In this document: positions 25,884 through 34,715 of the stretch, one piece after another
Position numbering within the stretch: position 1 is the stretch's first letter
How the letters are laid out: each line of letters begins with the position of its first letter
NCBI GenBank assembly: GCA_020721805.1
Contig: DYMB01000008.1
Location: 1 to 61,828, forward strand
Direction: 5' to 3'
From: Acetofilamentum sp.
GTDB taxonomy: Bacteria; Hydrothermota; 32-111
DNA: 61,828 bases
The notes under the pieces: generated by a model
Databases searched by the model: none
Seen by the model: the letters and a program-made list of their open reading frames with translations, nothing else
Told to the model about the DNA's origin: nothing
Position numbers and translations under genes: made by a program

Positions 25884-27371
25884 TTAAAATATGAAAGCAA
25901 CCTTTTCAAGTTTTTTTAATGAATATATCTCGAATCCATACCTATTGTTTTCAATCTCTTCTATTTTAATGTTTACCTTATAATCTTTCAGTAAACTTTC
26001 ATGATATTTCATCAAGTATTTTTCAAGAGTTTCCACTAAACTTTTATTACAATTTATTATGAGTGTATCATTTGTATAATTCTTAATATTCTCCTTTATC
26101 CATCTTATAAGTTTAAATGCCATAAGAAAAGGTTTGGGATTATAACCCCTGCCATCACAATACTCACATTTATCTATGAAACTATGAATAACCGATGGAC
26201 CTATTTTTTTTCTTGTCATTTCAACAAGCCCAAACTGTGATACCTTTAATGTTTTTGTTGTTGATCTATCATTTTTTAACTCTTTTTTAAGTTTGTTGAA
26301 AACCTCTTTTTTTGAAATCTCATTATCCATGTCAATAAAATCTATCACGATCAACCCACCAATATCTCTCAATCGCAACTGCCTTGCTATCTCCTCGGCA
26401 GCCATAAGATTTATCTCCTTTACAAGATCAACATCATCCCTGTTTTTTGAAATCTTACCAGAATTTACATCTATCGCTGTTAAAGCTTCGGTTGTTTCTA
26501 TAACTATGGAAACACCACCTTTAAGATAGACTTCAGGTTTCAACATCTTATCTATTTCTTTATCTATATCATAATAGGACAACATTGGAATTTTAAATTT
26601 AAAAAGGTTTACTTTATTTTTCAGTGAAGGATTTACAAAAGTCAAATAATTTGTTACCTCATTGTAAATCTCCCTTGAATCGGTATAGATAAGATCAATG
26701 TTTCTTTTCATAAGATTTCTTAAACTTTTTATTACAAGAGAAGAATCCCGATAAAGAAGAGATGGAGATTTTTCCTTCTCAACATTTTTTATTATTCTAT
26801 CCCAGATCTTTAAAAGTTCGAAAAACTCTCTTTTGATCATCGCAGGTTTTGCATCAACGGCAGCTGTTCTCACTATAACACCGATATCATCCGGTAGAAA
26901 AGAGTTTATAAAGGATTTTATGAACGATTTAAATTCATTATCCCTGATCTGTTTGGAAACACCAACAAAATGAACCAATGGAACTACAACTATATAGTTA
27001 CCGGCTACAGAAATATAGGATGAGAGTTTGGCTCCCTTTGAATTGATCTCTTCCCTTATGACCTGAACCAAAATTTCATCCCCTGCTTTTATTTCCATAT
27101 AGTTTTCAACATCTTCATCTATCTCGTTAAAATATTCGAATTTAACTTTTCCATCCGGGGTGTTCAAAGGAAGAAAACCTTTTTTCTTTTCACCTATATC
27201 GACAAATGCTGCCTGAATTCCCGAAGAAATATGTTCTATCCTTGCTTTATAGATGTTTCCAACAAGTGAAGTTTTTGTTGTGTCTTCAACATATATTTCA
27301 ACCAGTTTTGAATTTTCCTTTAACGCTACTATGATGTTCTTATCCACTTTTGATATAAAAAGTTCATTCAT
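25884..27371 (-). CDS. rng: Ribonuclease G/E family endoribonuclease
   Basis: 495 residues, RNase G size without the long RNase E scaffold tail. An S1-like domain at 35-125 includes VGNIYKARIEHISSGIQAAF and VDIGEKKKGFLP. The catalytic DNase I-like core has GGVSIVIETTEALTAIDVNS and the Asp pair around IDFIDMDN. The zinc-link cysteines appear as CEYCDGRG. It processes rRNA 5' ends and decays mRNA. It overlaps the upstream radical SAM gene by 8 bases, as often found near rplU-rpmA. Confidence 0.94.
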   Translation of the reverse strand: MNELFISKVDKNIIVALKENSKLVEIYVEDTTKTSLVGNIYKARIEHISSGIQAAFVDIGEKKKGFLPLNTPDGKVKFEYFNEIDEDVENYMEIKAGDEILVQVIREEINSKGAKLSSYISVAGNYIVVVPLVHFVGVSKQIRDNEFKSFIKSFINSFLPDDIGVIVRTAAVDAKPAMIKREFFELLKIWDRIIKNVEKEKSPSLLYRDSSLVIKSLRNLMKRNIDLIYTDSREIYNEVTNYLTFVNPSLKNKVNLFKFKIPMLSYYDIDKEIDKMLKPEVYLKGGVSIVIETTEALTAIDVNSGKISKNRDDVDLVKEINLMAAEEIARQLRLRDIGGLIVIDFIDMDNEISKKEVFNKLKKELKNDRSTTKTLKVSQFGLVEMTRKKIGPSVIHSFIDKCEYCDGRGYNPKPFLMAFKLIRWIKENIKNYTNDTLIINCNKSLVETLEKYLMKYHESLLKDYKVNIKIEEIENNRYGFEIYSLKKLEKVAFIF

Positions 27372-29850
27372 CGTTGATCACCTCTAATGTTTTACCATTC
27401 TCGATTATAAAAAATTTTTCTCTAAAAACTTTTATCCCATCAAGTTCCTCAAACCCCAAAACTTTCCTATACAACTCTTCAAATTTTATATTACCCTTAT
27501 TTGTAAGATTTAAAGTTGCCTTGATTTTATTTTCTCCCATTTCAATTATATCAACATATTTTCTTATATCAACCTCTTCAGATTTATTGTTAATAATACG
27601 TTCAACGAGGAAACTATCCTTAGATAAAAAATCTTCTATACTTTTTAAATTCTTCTCTTGAGGAAGAGTATCAAAAACCATGTTAAGTTTATTAACCCTT
27701 TTTATTATTGAATCCCTTTCGTTTACCAGTTTTTTAAAATAATAGAATCTTATACCATAGGGCAACTTTTCATTCAAAATTTCAAGAATACCCTCATCAA
27801 CATATCCATCAAGCCAGAGTTCCACCATCTCCATTTTTGAATAAACGAAAATAGGCTTGGGAAAACCAAAATTCATCTTTATCCTTGGATTGTATCCTTG
27901 AGTGAAAACAAATGGTAGATTGGTTCTTCTGAAAGCGTTATTTAAAAGATTGATGATTGAAAGATGTGAAAGGTATTGAAGTTCTGGCTCTATACTATAG
28001 AGTAATAAAATTTTTGTTTTTTTAAGAACAGAATTTGTAAGTTTTTTAACTTTTCTCCTCAAAAATGTTTGTGAATCCATTTTCATGGGCTCTTTCTTAA
28101 GAAGTTCTCCAGCGATTTCTCCCTTACATGCTCCACAACCGGTACACTTATCTATTCTACAATCCTGTGTATAGACTCCTTTTTCAGCCGAGAGATATTC
28201 CTTTTCGAGGAAACTTTTATTAACCAGGGTTTTAATAAAGTCCCATGGAAGAACTTCATTAATTTCGAATCCATTCAAGTAGCCTGAAAGATTTATCCCC
28301 ATCTGATCGGCGGAATCTTTCCATATTTTGAAATCAAAATGTTCACTCCATTCATCAAGTCTACAACCATTTTTATAAGCCTTTAAAATTAATCCGTTCA
28401 ATCGGGAATCACCCCTTGAAAAAACACCCTCAAGAAAAGATATTTCAGGATCGCGATAACTTATCGTTATATTCTTTTGTGTGATTCCATTTAAAATCAT
28501 GTCCATTTTTCTTTTCAAAGTTTCCACATCATTCTGTCTTACCCATTGAAATGGAGTAAAAGGTTTTGGAACAAAAGGTGAGAATGAAACATTAAGGTTT
28601 AAATCTTTAAAACTCTTCCCAAGGTAATTTAAAAATTTTATCGTTTCATCTATATCTTCGTTATTTTCAGTTGGTAATCCTATCATAAAATAAAGTTTTA
28701 CATGTTTCCATCCAAGCGTTTTTCCTCTATTTATGGTGTTTATAACCTCTTCGTTTGAGATATCTTTGTTTATAACTCTCCTTAATCTCTCAGATGCGGT
28801 TTCAACAGCAATCGTCAGTCCAGATTTTCTTATCTGTGATATCTCTTCAAGGATTTCATCTCCTATAGCTCCTATTCTTAAAGAAGGTAATGAGATGGAT
28901 GTTTTATATTTTGAAAGATTTCTGTTCAATTTTTTTAAAAGTTCATAGAGATTTTTAAAATCGGTCGCTGAAAGCGATAGAAGTGTAATTTCATCGAATC
29001 CAGAATTTTTTGTCATCTGGATAGAATCGTTTACTATAATATCAGTCTCTTTTTCTCTTACAGGTCTATATATAAATCCTGCCTGACAGAATCTACAACC
29101 TCTTGTACAACCACGGCTGATTTCCAATATATCCCTTTCATAAACAGTTTTTGCTATTGGCACAAGTGTTTTTCTATAACTCTCTCTTAGATGAAACTCT
29201 TCATCGATAACCTGAAAAACATCTTTACTTTTACCGGAAAGTGATGGAACATAGGTATATGGAAGTTGATCGAAAAGTTCGAGTGCACCATTTCTGTTAA
29301 TTTCTCCCCATTTCCATTTTGATAAAATTTTAACTATATCATCCGACATCCATTCACTTTCACCTATAAAGAATATATCTATATATTTTTCTATTGGTAA
29401 AGGATTGTATGTGGCTGTTCCACCGGCTACAACTATCGGAGAGTTTTCATCCCTTTTTTCAGAGAAAAGTTCAACATTTCCCAGTTCAAGGATCTGAAGA
29501 ATATTAGTATAGGTTAACTCATATTCTATTGTAAAACCTATCGTATCGAACTCATTCAGGGGCGTTTTTGTCTCGAGTGAAATTAACGGTAAAGAATTTT
29601 GTCTAAGAAGTTCTTCCATATCCTTCTCTACCGCATAAGCTCTTTCAGCGTAAACATTTTCAAAAGAGTTGAAAATATTATAGTTTATAAGATGACCTAA
29701 AGATGACATTCCTATTAAATAGAGATCTGGAAAAGATAGAAGAATCCTTATTTTGTTTTTAGGATCCTTTCTTACGATGTTATACTCGTTACCAATATAC
29801 TGTAAAGGATTATTTACCTTTCGAAGAATGTTATCAGGATAGTTTTTCAT
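27364..29850 (-). CDS. B12-binding-like radical SAM protein (TIGR03960) fused to DUF2344/TIGR03936
   Basis: 828 residues. Residues about 30-200 are a cobalamin-binding-like N-domain (LLSFPDLYLIGMSSLGHLI). Residues about 240-480 are a radical SAM barrel with the cluster motif RGCTRGCRFCQAGF (CxxxCxxC). After a Cys-rich linker (CRIDKCTGCGACKGE), residues about 620-828 match DUF2344 (LLLYSIEPELQYLSHLSIIN, then NPRIKMNFGFP). In many bacteria the two parts are separate genes beside rng, rplU and rpmA, as here. The reaction is unknown; an rRNA or tRNA role is suspected from context. It overlaps purC by 17 bases. Confidence 0.92.
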   Translation of the reverse strand: MKNYPDNILRKVNNPLQYIGNEYNIVRKDPKNKIRILLSFPDLYLIGMSSLGHLINYNIFNSFENVYAERAYAVEKDMEELLRQNSLPLISLETKTPLNEFDTIGFTIEYELTYTNILQILELGNVELFSEKRDENSPIVVAGGTATYNPLPIEKYIDIFFIGESEWMSDDIVKILSKWKWGEINRNGALELFDQLPYTYVPSLSGKSKDVFQVIDEEFHLRESYRKTLVPIAKTVYERDILEISRGCTRGCRFCQAGFIYRPVREKETDIIVNDSIQMTKNSGFDEITLLSLSATDFKNLYELLKKLNRNLSKYKTSISLPSLRIGAIGDEILEEISQIRKSGLTIAVETASERLRRVINKDISNEEVINTINRGKTLGWKHVKLYFMIGLPTENNEDIDETIKFLNYLGKSFKDLNLNVSFSPFVPKPFTPFQWVRQNDVETLKRKMDMILNGITQKNITISYRDPEISFLEGVFSRGDSRLNGLILKAYKNGCRLDEWSEHFDFKIWKDSADQMGINLSGYLNGFEINEVLPWDFIKTLVNKSFLEKEYLSAEKGVYTQDCRIDKCTGCGACKGEIAGELLKKEPMKMDSQTFLRRKVKKLTNSVLKKTKILLLYSIEPELQYLSHLSIINLLNNAFRRTNLPFVFTQGYNPRIKMNFGFPKPIFVYSKMEMVELWLDGYVDEGILEILNEKLPYGIRFYYFKKLVNERDSIIKRVNKLNMVFDTLPQEKNLKSIEDFLSKDSFLVERIINNKSEEVDIRKYVDIIEMGENKIKATLNLTNKGNIKFEELYRKVLGFEELDGIKVFREKFFIIENGKTLEVINDE

Positions 29851-30718
29851 TTGTGATTAAAGAATATATTTTTTTATATATTTGTGAAGTTTTTTCAATT
29901 ACCTCTTCAGATAAAGCTGGGGGTGGAGATTCTCTATCCCAATCTGTTGAAAGAAGATAATTTCTTATAAGTTGTTTATCAAAAGGTTCCTGTTTTTCAC
30001 CAACCTGATAATTCTCTTTCAACCAGAATCTTGATGAATCAGGGGTAAATGCCTCATCTATAAGTAGAAGTTCATTACCAAAAAGTCCAAATTCAAGTTT
30101 TGTATCGGCAAGAATTATACCTTTTTCAGAAAGAAAATTGGAAACATAACTGTACAACTGTAAAGAGATTTTCTTAATCTTTTCAGCAAGTTCATCTGAA
30201 ATTTTATCCTTCATATTGTCAAAAGAAATATTTTGATCATGACCGATTTCAGCTTTGGTGGTTGGAGTGAACAAAGGTTCTTCAAATTTTTCAGATTCCA
30301 GATACCCTCCTCTCATAAACATTCCACCTACAGTCTGCGTTTTTACATATTCACTCCATGCACTTCCAGTAAGATAACCTCTGATTATACATTCAAAAGG
30401 TATAGGCTTTGTTTTTTTTACTATCATAAACCTATCCTTTAAAAAACTATACTTTTTCAAACTATCAGGCAATACATCAAAATCATCATAAAGAAAATGG
30501 TTTGGAACTATATGACTTGTTAAATTGAAAAAAAATTTTGAAATCTTGTTTAAAACTATTCCTTTAGACTCTATACCTTCTTCAAGAACAAAATCGAACG
30601 CAGAGATTCTATCAGTTGTAACAATCAAAAGTTTATTCTCATCATAATCGTATATATCTCTAACTTTTCCTCTTGATATTAACTTTAACTCTTTTATTTC
30701 CGTGGTTTTTATTACCAT
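29834..30718 (-). CDS. purC: Phosphoribosylaminoimidazole-succinocarboxamide synthase
   Basis: 294 residues with the SAICAR synthetase landmarks RGKVRDIYDYDENKLLIVTT followed by DRISAFD, then ECIIRGYLTGSAWSEY, TPTTKAEIGHDQNISF, ILADTKLEFGL and IDEAFTPDSSRFW. It ligates aspartate to CAIR in purine synthesis. The length is that of the longer yeast-like form, not the 240-residue bacterial form. The ATG has AAAGGAG six bases upstream, lying inside the 3' end of nrdR, with a 59-base overlap. No other pur gene is in the window. Confidence 0.95.
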   Translation of the reverse strand: MVIKTTEIKELKLISRGKVRDIYDYDENKLLIVTTDRISAFDFVLEEGIESKGIVLNKISKFFFNLTSHIVPNHFLYDDFDVLPDSLKKYSFLKDRFMIVKKTKPIPFECIIRGYLTGSAWSEYVKTQTVGGMFMRGGYLESEKFEEPLFTPTTKAEIGHDQNISFDNMKDKISDELAEKIKKISLQLYSYVSNFLSEKGIILADTKLEFGLFGNELLLIDEAFTPDSSRFWLKENYQVGEKQEPFDKQLIRNYLLSTDWDRESPPPALSEEVIEKTSQIYKKIYSLITNEKLS

Positions 30719-31178
30719 TGGTTTCTCCTTTCTTTAAAAGCGAATTCAACTCTTCAACAAATTCATTCATATCTTTGAATTGTCTGTAAACCGAAGCAAA
30801 CCTTACATACGATATCTCATCAATTTCTTTCAAATGTTCCATAACCATTTCGCCTATTACACTCGATTCAATTTCTTCAGTATCCCTTGCAAAAATTTTT
30901 CTTTCTATATCATCAACTATCTGGTTTATTCTTTCATTTGAAACAGGCCTCTTTCTACATGCGGTTCTTATCCCTTCTATCAATTTTTCACGGATATACG
31001 CTTCTCTCCTGCCATCTCTCTTTATTATAAGAAAAGGTGTTTTTTCCACATATTCATAGGTTGTGAATCTTTTTTTACATTCAAGACATTCCCTTCTTCT
31101 TCTAACACTCTGACCATCTTTACTTGTTCTTGAATCAATAACTTTGTTTTCCTCAAAACCGCAAAAAGGACATTTCAT
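30660..31178 (-). CDS. nrdR: Transcriptional repressor NrdR
   Basis: 172 residues. The zinc ribbon CPFCGFEENKVIDSR paired with RRRRECLECKKRFTTYE is canonical. The ATP-cone domain follows (LIIKRDGRREAYIREKLIEG, RPVSNERINQIV). NrdR senses dATP/ATP and represses ribonucleotide reductase genes. Family members usually end near residue 150; here about 20 extra, mostly basic residues (NKNHGNKRVKVNIKRKS) come from reading into purC in another frame. The ATGA overlaps the lipoprotein gene upstream. Confidence 0.95.
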   Translation of the reverse strand: MKCPFCGFEENKVIDSRTSKDGQSVRRRRECLECKKRFTTYEYVEKTPFLIIKRDGRREAYIREKLIEGIRTACRKRPVSNERINQIVDDIERKIFARDTEEIESSVIGEMVMEHLKEIDEISYVRFASVYRQFKDMNEFVEELNSLLKKGETNGNKNHGNKRVKVNIKRKS

Positions 31179-31675
31179 CTTTTTAAACCTTCTTTTTTTT
31201 TTGCCTGTAGATAAAGGGTGTTTTTACAACTCACAATGTTTCCGTTATCATCTTTCCCGTAATAAGTCTCAACAATTTCCAGAGAACTATAATTTCCCGT
31301 AGTAAAGGTGGCTCCATATTGGATTACAGAGTCACCGGGAGAAATGTAAAGTGTTTTAAACCATTCTTTAACTTTCTCTTCATCATAAAAAAATCTCTCA
31401 ACAACATTACCGTTAACTATAAGTTCAACATAGCAACATGAACTGTTGTGTCCATAATTTCCGAGTGTTACCCCAACATTGTTGGTTTCTTTTATTTTAA
31501 TATCGGTATGAAAACTCCAACCAGATGGTGCAGAATAAACTCCATCGTAAACTGGATTTGGATCATAATAGAGTTCGAGATTAGATTCCTGTCCAAGTGG
31601 CATAAAAAAACATGAGGTGAAGAGAAGAAATATTGATAAAAAAAATATAATAACACCTTTTTGATACGATTTCAT
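31175..31675 (-). CDS. Lipoprotein of unknown function
   Basis: 166 residues. A lipoprotein signal (hydrophobic core then LLFTSC) places it on a membrane surface facing the periplasm or outside. The mature part is beta-rich, with a Cys-Cys pair (GHNSSCCYVELIVNG) and a further Cys near residue 150. I do not recognise the family. The ATG follows AAAGGAAT. A perfect hairpin lies between this gene and the aldehyde dehydrogenase upstream. It overlaps nrdR by ATGA, so nrdR depends on this transcript. Confidence 0.65.
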   Translation of the reverse strand: MKSYQKGVIIFFLSIFLLFTSCFFMPLGQESNLELYYDPNPVYDGVYSAPSGWSFHTDIKIKETNNVGVTLGNYGHNSSCCYVELIVNGNVVERFFYDEEKVKEWFKTLYISPGDSVIQYGATFTTGNYSSLEIVETYYGKDDNGNIVSCKNTLYLQAKKKEGLKR

Positions 31676-31695
31676 AAGATTCCTTTATACTCTTT

Positions 31696-31725
31696 AAAAG
31701 TAATGGGGAAAACCCCATTACTTTT
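31696..31725 (-). terminator. Intrinsic terminator or attenuator between the aldehyde dehydrogenase and lipoprotein-nrdR genes
   Basis: AAAAGTAATGGGG and CCCCATTACTTTT form a perfect 13-bp stem around a four-base loop. It begins at the stop codon of the aldehyde dehydrogenase gene (31718-31720). The T tract on the minus strand is short (TTTT). It is the most stable hairpin I noticed outside the tRNAs. Confidence 0.65.
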
Positions 31726-33214
31726 CTATACTAACATCAATCTGTGCTTTTTGCAATTTGCCAGAATAATCTATATAAACAGTTTTTTGTTCGGTAAAGA
31801 TTTCATAAACTGTCCATCCTCCCTCTCTATGACCATTTCCAGTATTCTTTGTTCCACCGAATGGAAGATGACATTCAGCACCTATGGTAGGACCATTTAC
31901 ATAGGTTATACCTGTATCTATCTCCTCGATAGCCTTAAACGCAAGATTCACATTTTTAGTGTATATGGAACTGGAGAGCCCATATTCCACATCATTTAAA
32001 ACATCTATGGCTTCTTCAAAACTGTTCACTTTTATCACTGAGAGTACAGGTCCAAAAATCTCTTCCTGTTCTACTCTCATACCGGGTTTTACCTCTGTAA
32101 AAATTGTTGGTTTTATAAACCAGCCATTCTTACAGTTACCCTCTTGATACCTATAACCACCGGTTACAAGTTTCGCTCCTTCTTTTTGACCTATCTTTAT
32201 ATACTCCAAAATTTTATTCATAGATGATTCGTTGATAACAGGACCAACATCGGTTGATTCATCCCATGGGTAACCGAGTTTTAACTCTTCGGTTCTCTTT
32301 ATAAGTTTTTCAAGAAACATATCGTATATCTTTTCATGCAATATCAACCTTGATGTTGCTGTGCATCTCTGCCCTGCTGTTCCAAAGGCACCAAAAAGTA
32401 TTCCCTCTATCGCAAGATCAATATCGGCATCATCCATAACGATCTGCGCATTCTTTCCTCCAAGTTCGAGTGAAACCCTTTTTAAAGTTCTTCCACAAAC
32501 TGAAGCAATATGCCTTCCAACTTCCGAGGAACCTGTAAATGAGACAACACCTATATCTTTATGTTCAAGTATGGCATTACCAACGGCACCACCAGGTCCA
32601 TGGACTAAGTTGACAACACCTTTTGGAAATCCTGCTTCTTCCATTATTTGAATAAGAACTGTTGCAAGTGCTGGTGTGTCGGAGGCTGATTTTAAAATAA
32701 CAGTGTTACCTGATAAGAGAGCTGGAAACATTTTCCATGTTGGAATCGCTATTGGGAAGTTCCACGGTGTTATGAGTCCAGCAACACCTATTGGCTTTAA
32801 AAATGTTATGGCGACCTTATTGGGTAACTCTGATGGCGAAGTCCTACCAAAAAATCTTCTCCCCTCTCCAAAAGCATAGTAAGCGGTATCTATGCCTTCC
32901 TGAACATCACCTCTTGCCTCTTTTATTATTTTGCCCATCTCTTCTGTCATCAATTTTGCTATCTCTTCTTTTCTTTTCACCAATAGATCACCAACTCTGC
33001 CAAGAAGTTCACCTCTCTTTGCTGCTGGTACTTTTTTCCATGTCTTAAAAGCTTCTTTTGCTGCCTTTACAGCAAGATCTATATCCTCTTTATTCGATTT
33101 TGGGAATACACCTACAATTTTATTCCAATCTGCAGGCATCCTGCTTTCAAAAGTCTCTTTTGTAACCGAATCAACCCATTTACCGTTGATATAATTTTTA
33201 AATTTTTGAGTCAT
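31718..33214 (-). CDS. NAD(P)-dependent aldehyde dehydrogenase
   Basis: 498 residues, a standard ALDH superfamily member. Cofactor motifs are TPWNFPIAIPTWKM and FTGSSEVGRHIA. The catalytic Glu is in LELGGKNAQIVMDDADID, and the catalytic Cys in GTAGQRCTATSRLI. The late block EEIFGPVLSVIKVNSFEEAI is typical. The N-terminal NGKWVDSVTKETF and C-terminal HLPFGGTKNTGNGHREGG resemble the alpha-aminoadipic semialdehyde or betaine-aldehyde-like branches, but the substrate is not fixed. It is cytosolic. It starts 11 bases downstream of the exported nucleotidase-like gene and ends in a strong hairpin. Confidence 0.92.
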   Translation of the reverse strand: MTQKFKNYINGKWVDSVTKETFESRMPADWNKIVGVFPKSNKEDIDLAVKAAKEAFKTWKKVPAAKRGELLGRVGDLLVKRKEEIAKLMTEEMGKIIKEARGDVQEGIDTAYYAFGEGRRFFGRTSPSELPNKVAITFLKPIGVAGLITPWNFPIAIPTWKMFPALLSGNTVILKSASDTPALATVLIQIMEEAGFPKGVVNLVHGPGGAVGNAILEHKDIGVVSFTGSSEVGRHIASVCGRTLKRVSLELGGKNAQIVMDDADIDLAIEGILFGAFGTAGQRCTATSRLILHEKIYDMFLEKLIKRTEELKLGYPWDESTDVGPVINESSMNKILEYIKIGQKEGAKLVTGGYRYQEGNCKNGWFIKPTIFTEVKPGMRVEQEEIFGPVLSVIKVNSFEEAIDVLNDVEYGLSSSIYTKNVNLAFKAIEEIDTGITYVNGPTIGAECHLPFGGTKNTGNGHREGGWTVYEIFTEQKTVYIDYSGKLQKAQIDVSIEK

Positions 33215-33225
33215 AAAACCTCCAT

Positions 33226-34137
33226 TTATTTTAAAATTTCTTTGAGTTTTAAATCTTCTGAAAATCTTTCTTCAAATAGTGTTACAGAGTTTACACTATA
33301 ATTTACAATTTTACCATAATCATCAACATTCAAAATTATTCTATCAAAACTTGATAATTCTCCATAACCTTTCATTATTATAGTATGATTTTTCGGAGTC
33401 TCTATATTCTCTCTTAACCCTGCCCCATCAAAACCACCAAGGATTATATCTATTCCTTTTACAGTTTCGGCAAGTATTTTATCATGTTCAAGTCCTATCG
33501 ATGTCAGAGCGATTATTATCGAGCATCTATTATTTTTGAGTAGTTCAACCATCATAGATGCGGTTTCTATCTCTTTTTGGATAACATACTTTTCAAGAAT
33601 TTCATCCGATAAATTTAAGAGAGCGAATTCAGTTAAAAGACCGAATACTCCAATCCTTATGCCTTCTTTCTCTATGATATGAAATTTTACTGGCTGAAAA
33701 TCGCTATCAACTATACTAAGGTTGGATGACAACAAAACGGGTTTAAACAGATCACTTGCGCCTTTAAGATATTCGGGACCAGCAACTATTTCATCAAGAC
33801 CTATGTTAACAACATCGTAACCCATATGATTGAAATAGATTGAAGGTTTAACAAAATCCACAGAATCGTTATTTATGTTTTTGTAAACAAAATTCCCTGA
33901 ATCGAACAAAAGAAAGATTGAGCCTTTTTTCAACGCTTTATCCTTTTCCATCTTTACAGCGGTCGAAAGAGAATGTATGCCACCAAGAACAGGTGGAAAA
34001 TCTGGGTTTATAAAAGTAGCCTCTCTGGGCTGCAGAACATTTCTTATATCATTAGTATGTATTATCACTATCTCTTTTGAAATTAAAAAAGAACTTATCA
34101 GTAAGAAAAAAACAAAAATAAAGAGTAATCTATTCAT
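33226..34137 (-). CDS. Exported 5'-nucleotidase-like protein, apparently without metal ligands
   Basis: 303 residues. A signal peptide (residues 1-19) precedes a metallophosphatase fold like that of UshA/YfkN enzymes: IVIIHTNDIRNVLQP, FLLFDSGNFV, VVNIGLDEI, VFGLLTEFA, DIILGGFDG. In active members these blocks read TND-x-H, D-x-GD, GNHE and GGHTH. Here Arg32 replaces the His, Asn82 replaces the Asp, the NH of GNHE is Leu-Asp, and both late His are gone. The C-terminal nucleotide-binding domain of UshA is also absent. It is therefore probably a non-catalytic binding or structural protein. It is co-oriented with the two PLD genes. Confidence 0.75.
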   Translation of the reverse strand: MNRLLFIFVFFLLISSFLISKEIVIIHTNDIRNVLQPREATFINPDFPPVLGGIHSLSTAVKMEKDKALKKGSIFLLFDSGNFVYKNINNDSVDFVKPSIYFNHMGYDVVNIGLDEIVAGPEYLKGASDLFKPVLLSSNLSIVDSDFQPVKFHIIEKEGIRIGVFGLLTEFALLNLSDEILEKYVIQKEIETASMMVELLKNNRCSIIIALTSIGLEHDKILAETVKGIDIILGGFDGAGLRENIETPKNHTIIMKGYGELSSFDRIILNVDDYGKIVNYSVNSVTLFEERFSEDLKLKEILK

Positions 34138-34147
34138 CTTTAACCTC

Positions 34148-34711
34148 TTAAAAAACTGTTATGTTTTCAGATGATCTTTTAAAAACATCATTAAAAAACT
34201 CTTCAAAAATTTTAGCAAGTGAATCGGATTTTATCAAGATGGATGCTTCATTATTTTTATCGAGTGCATAATAACTCCAATTCGTTGATCCAACTATAAT
34301 AAAAATTGAATCGATTATTATCGTCTTGGCATGCAATGTCACCTCCGGATCGTCATAAAAAACCTTAACACCACCCTTTTTCAAATACTCTCCAAGATCC
34401 TTGTTTCTTTGACTCTGCGAAGGATTGAAACCAGATTGATCAAGAATTATCTTTACATCAACATTTCTTTTTACAGCATCAAAAAGTTCATCATACAATT
34501 TCTGGTTTATACCATCAACTCTTTCAGGATAATAACCACCTTCAAGCATGATTATATGAATTGTCTTTTTTGAATCCTTTATCAGTTTGATCAAATTTTT
34601 GGTATAATCTCTATTGTTTAAAGGAAGTGCGCCCTCTACGGGTAAAAAATTTAATTCCTCAGTAAAAAGATTCAAAGAGATAAGAATGAAAATAATAAAT
34701 ATCTTTTTCAT
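34148..34711 (-). CDS. Exported phospholipase D superfamily protein, Nuc-like (single HKD)
   Basis: 187 residues. A signal peptide (1-17) is followed by one PLD domain with the active-site motif His127-x-Lys129-x4-Asp134 and then GSTNWSYYAL. A single HKD in a protein of about 170 mature residues matches the bacterial endonuclease Nuc, which works as a dimer, rather than the double-HKD phospholipases. The expected location is periplasm or outside. A nuclease role is inference. It is a tandem paralogue of the next gene upstream; the two share the LPV-x-G start, RDYT, the ILDQS block and GSTNWS. Confidence 0.82.
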   Translation of the reverse strand: MKKIFIIFILISLNLFTEELNFLPVEGALPLNNRDYTKNLIKLIKDSKKTIHIIMLEGGYYPERVDGINQKLYDELFDAVKRNVDVKIILDQSGFNPSQSQRNKDLGEYLKKGGVKVFYDDPEVTLHAKTIIIDSIFIIVGSTNWSYYALDKNNEASILIKSDSLAKIFEEFFNDVFKRSSENITVF

Positions 34712-34715
34712 TTTT

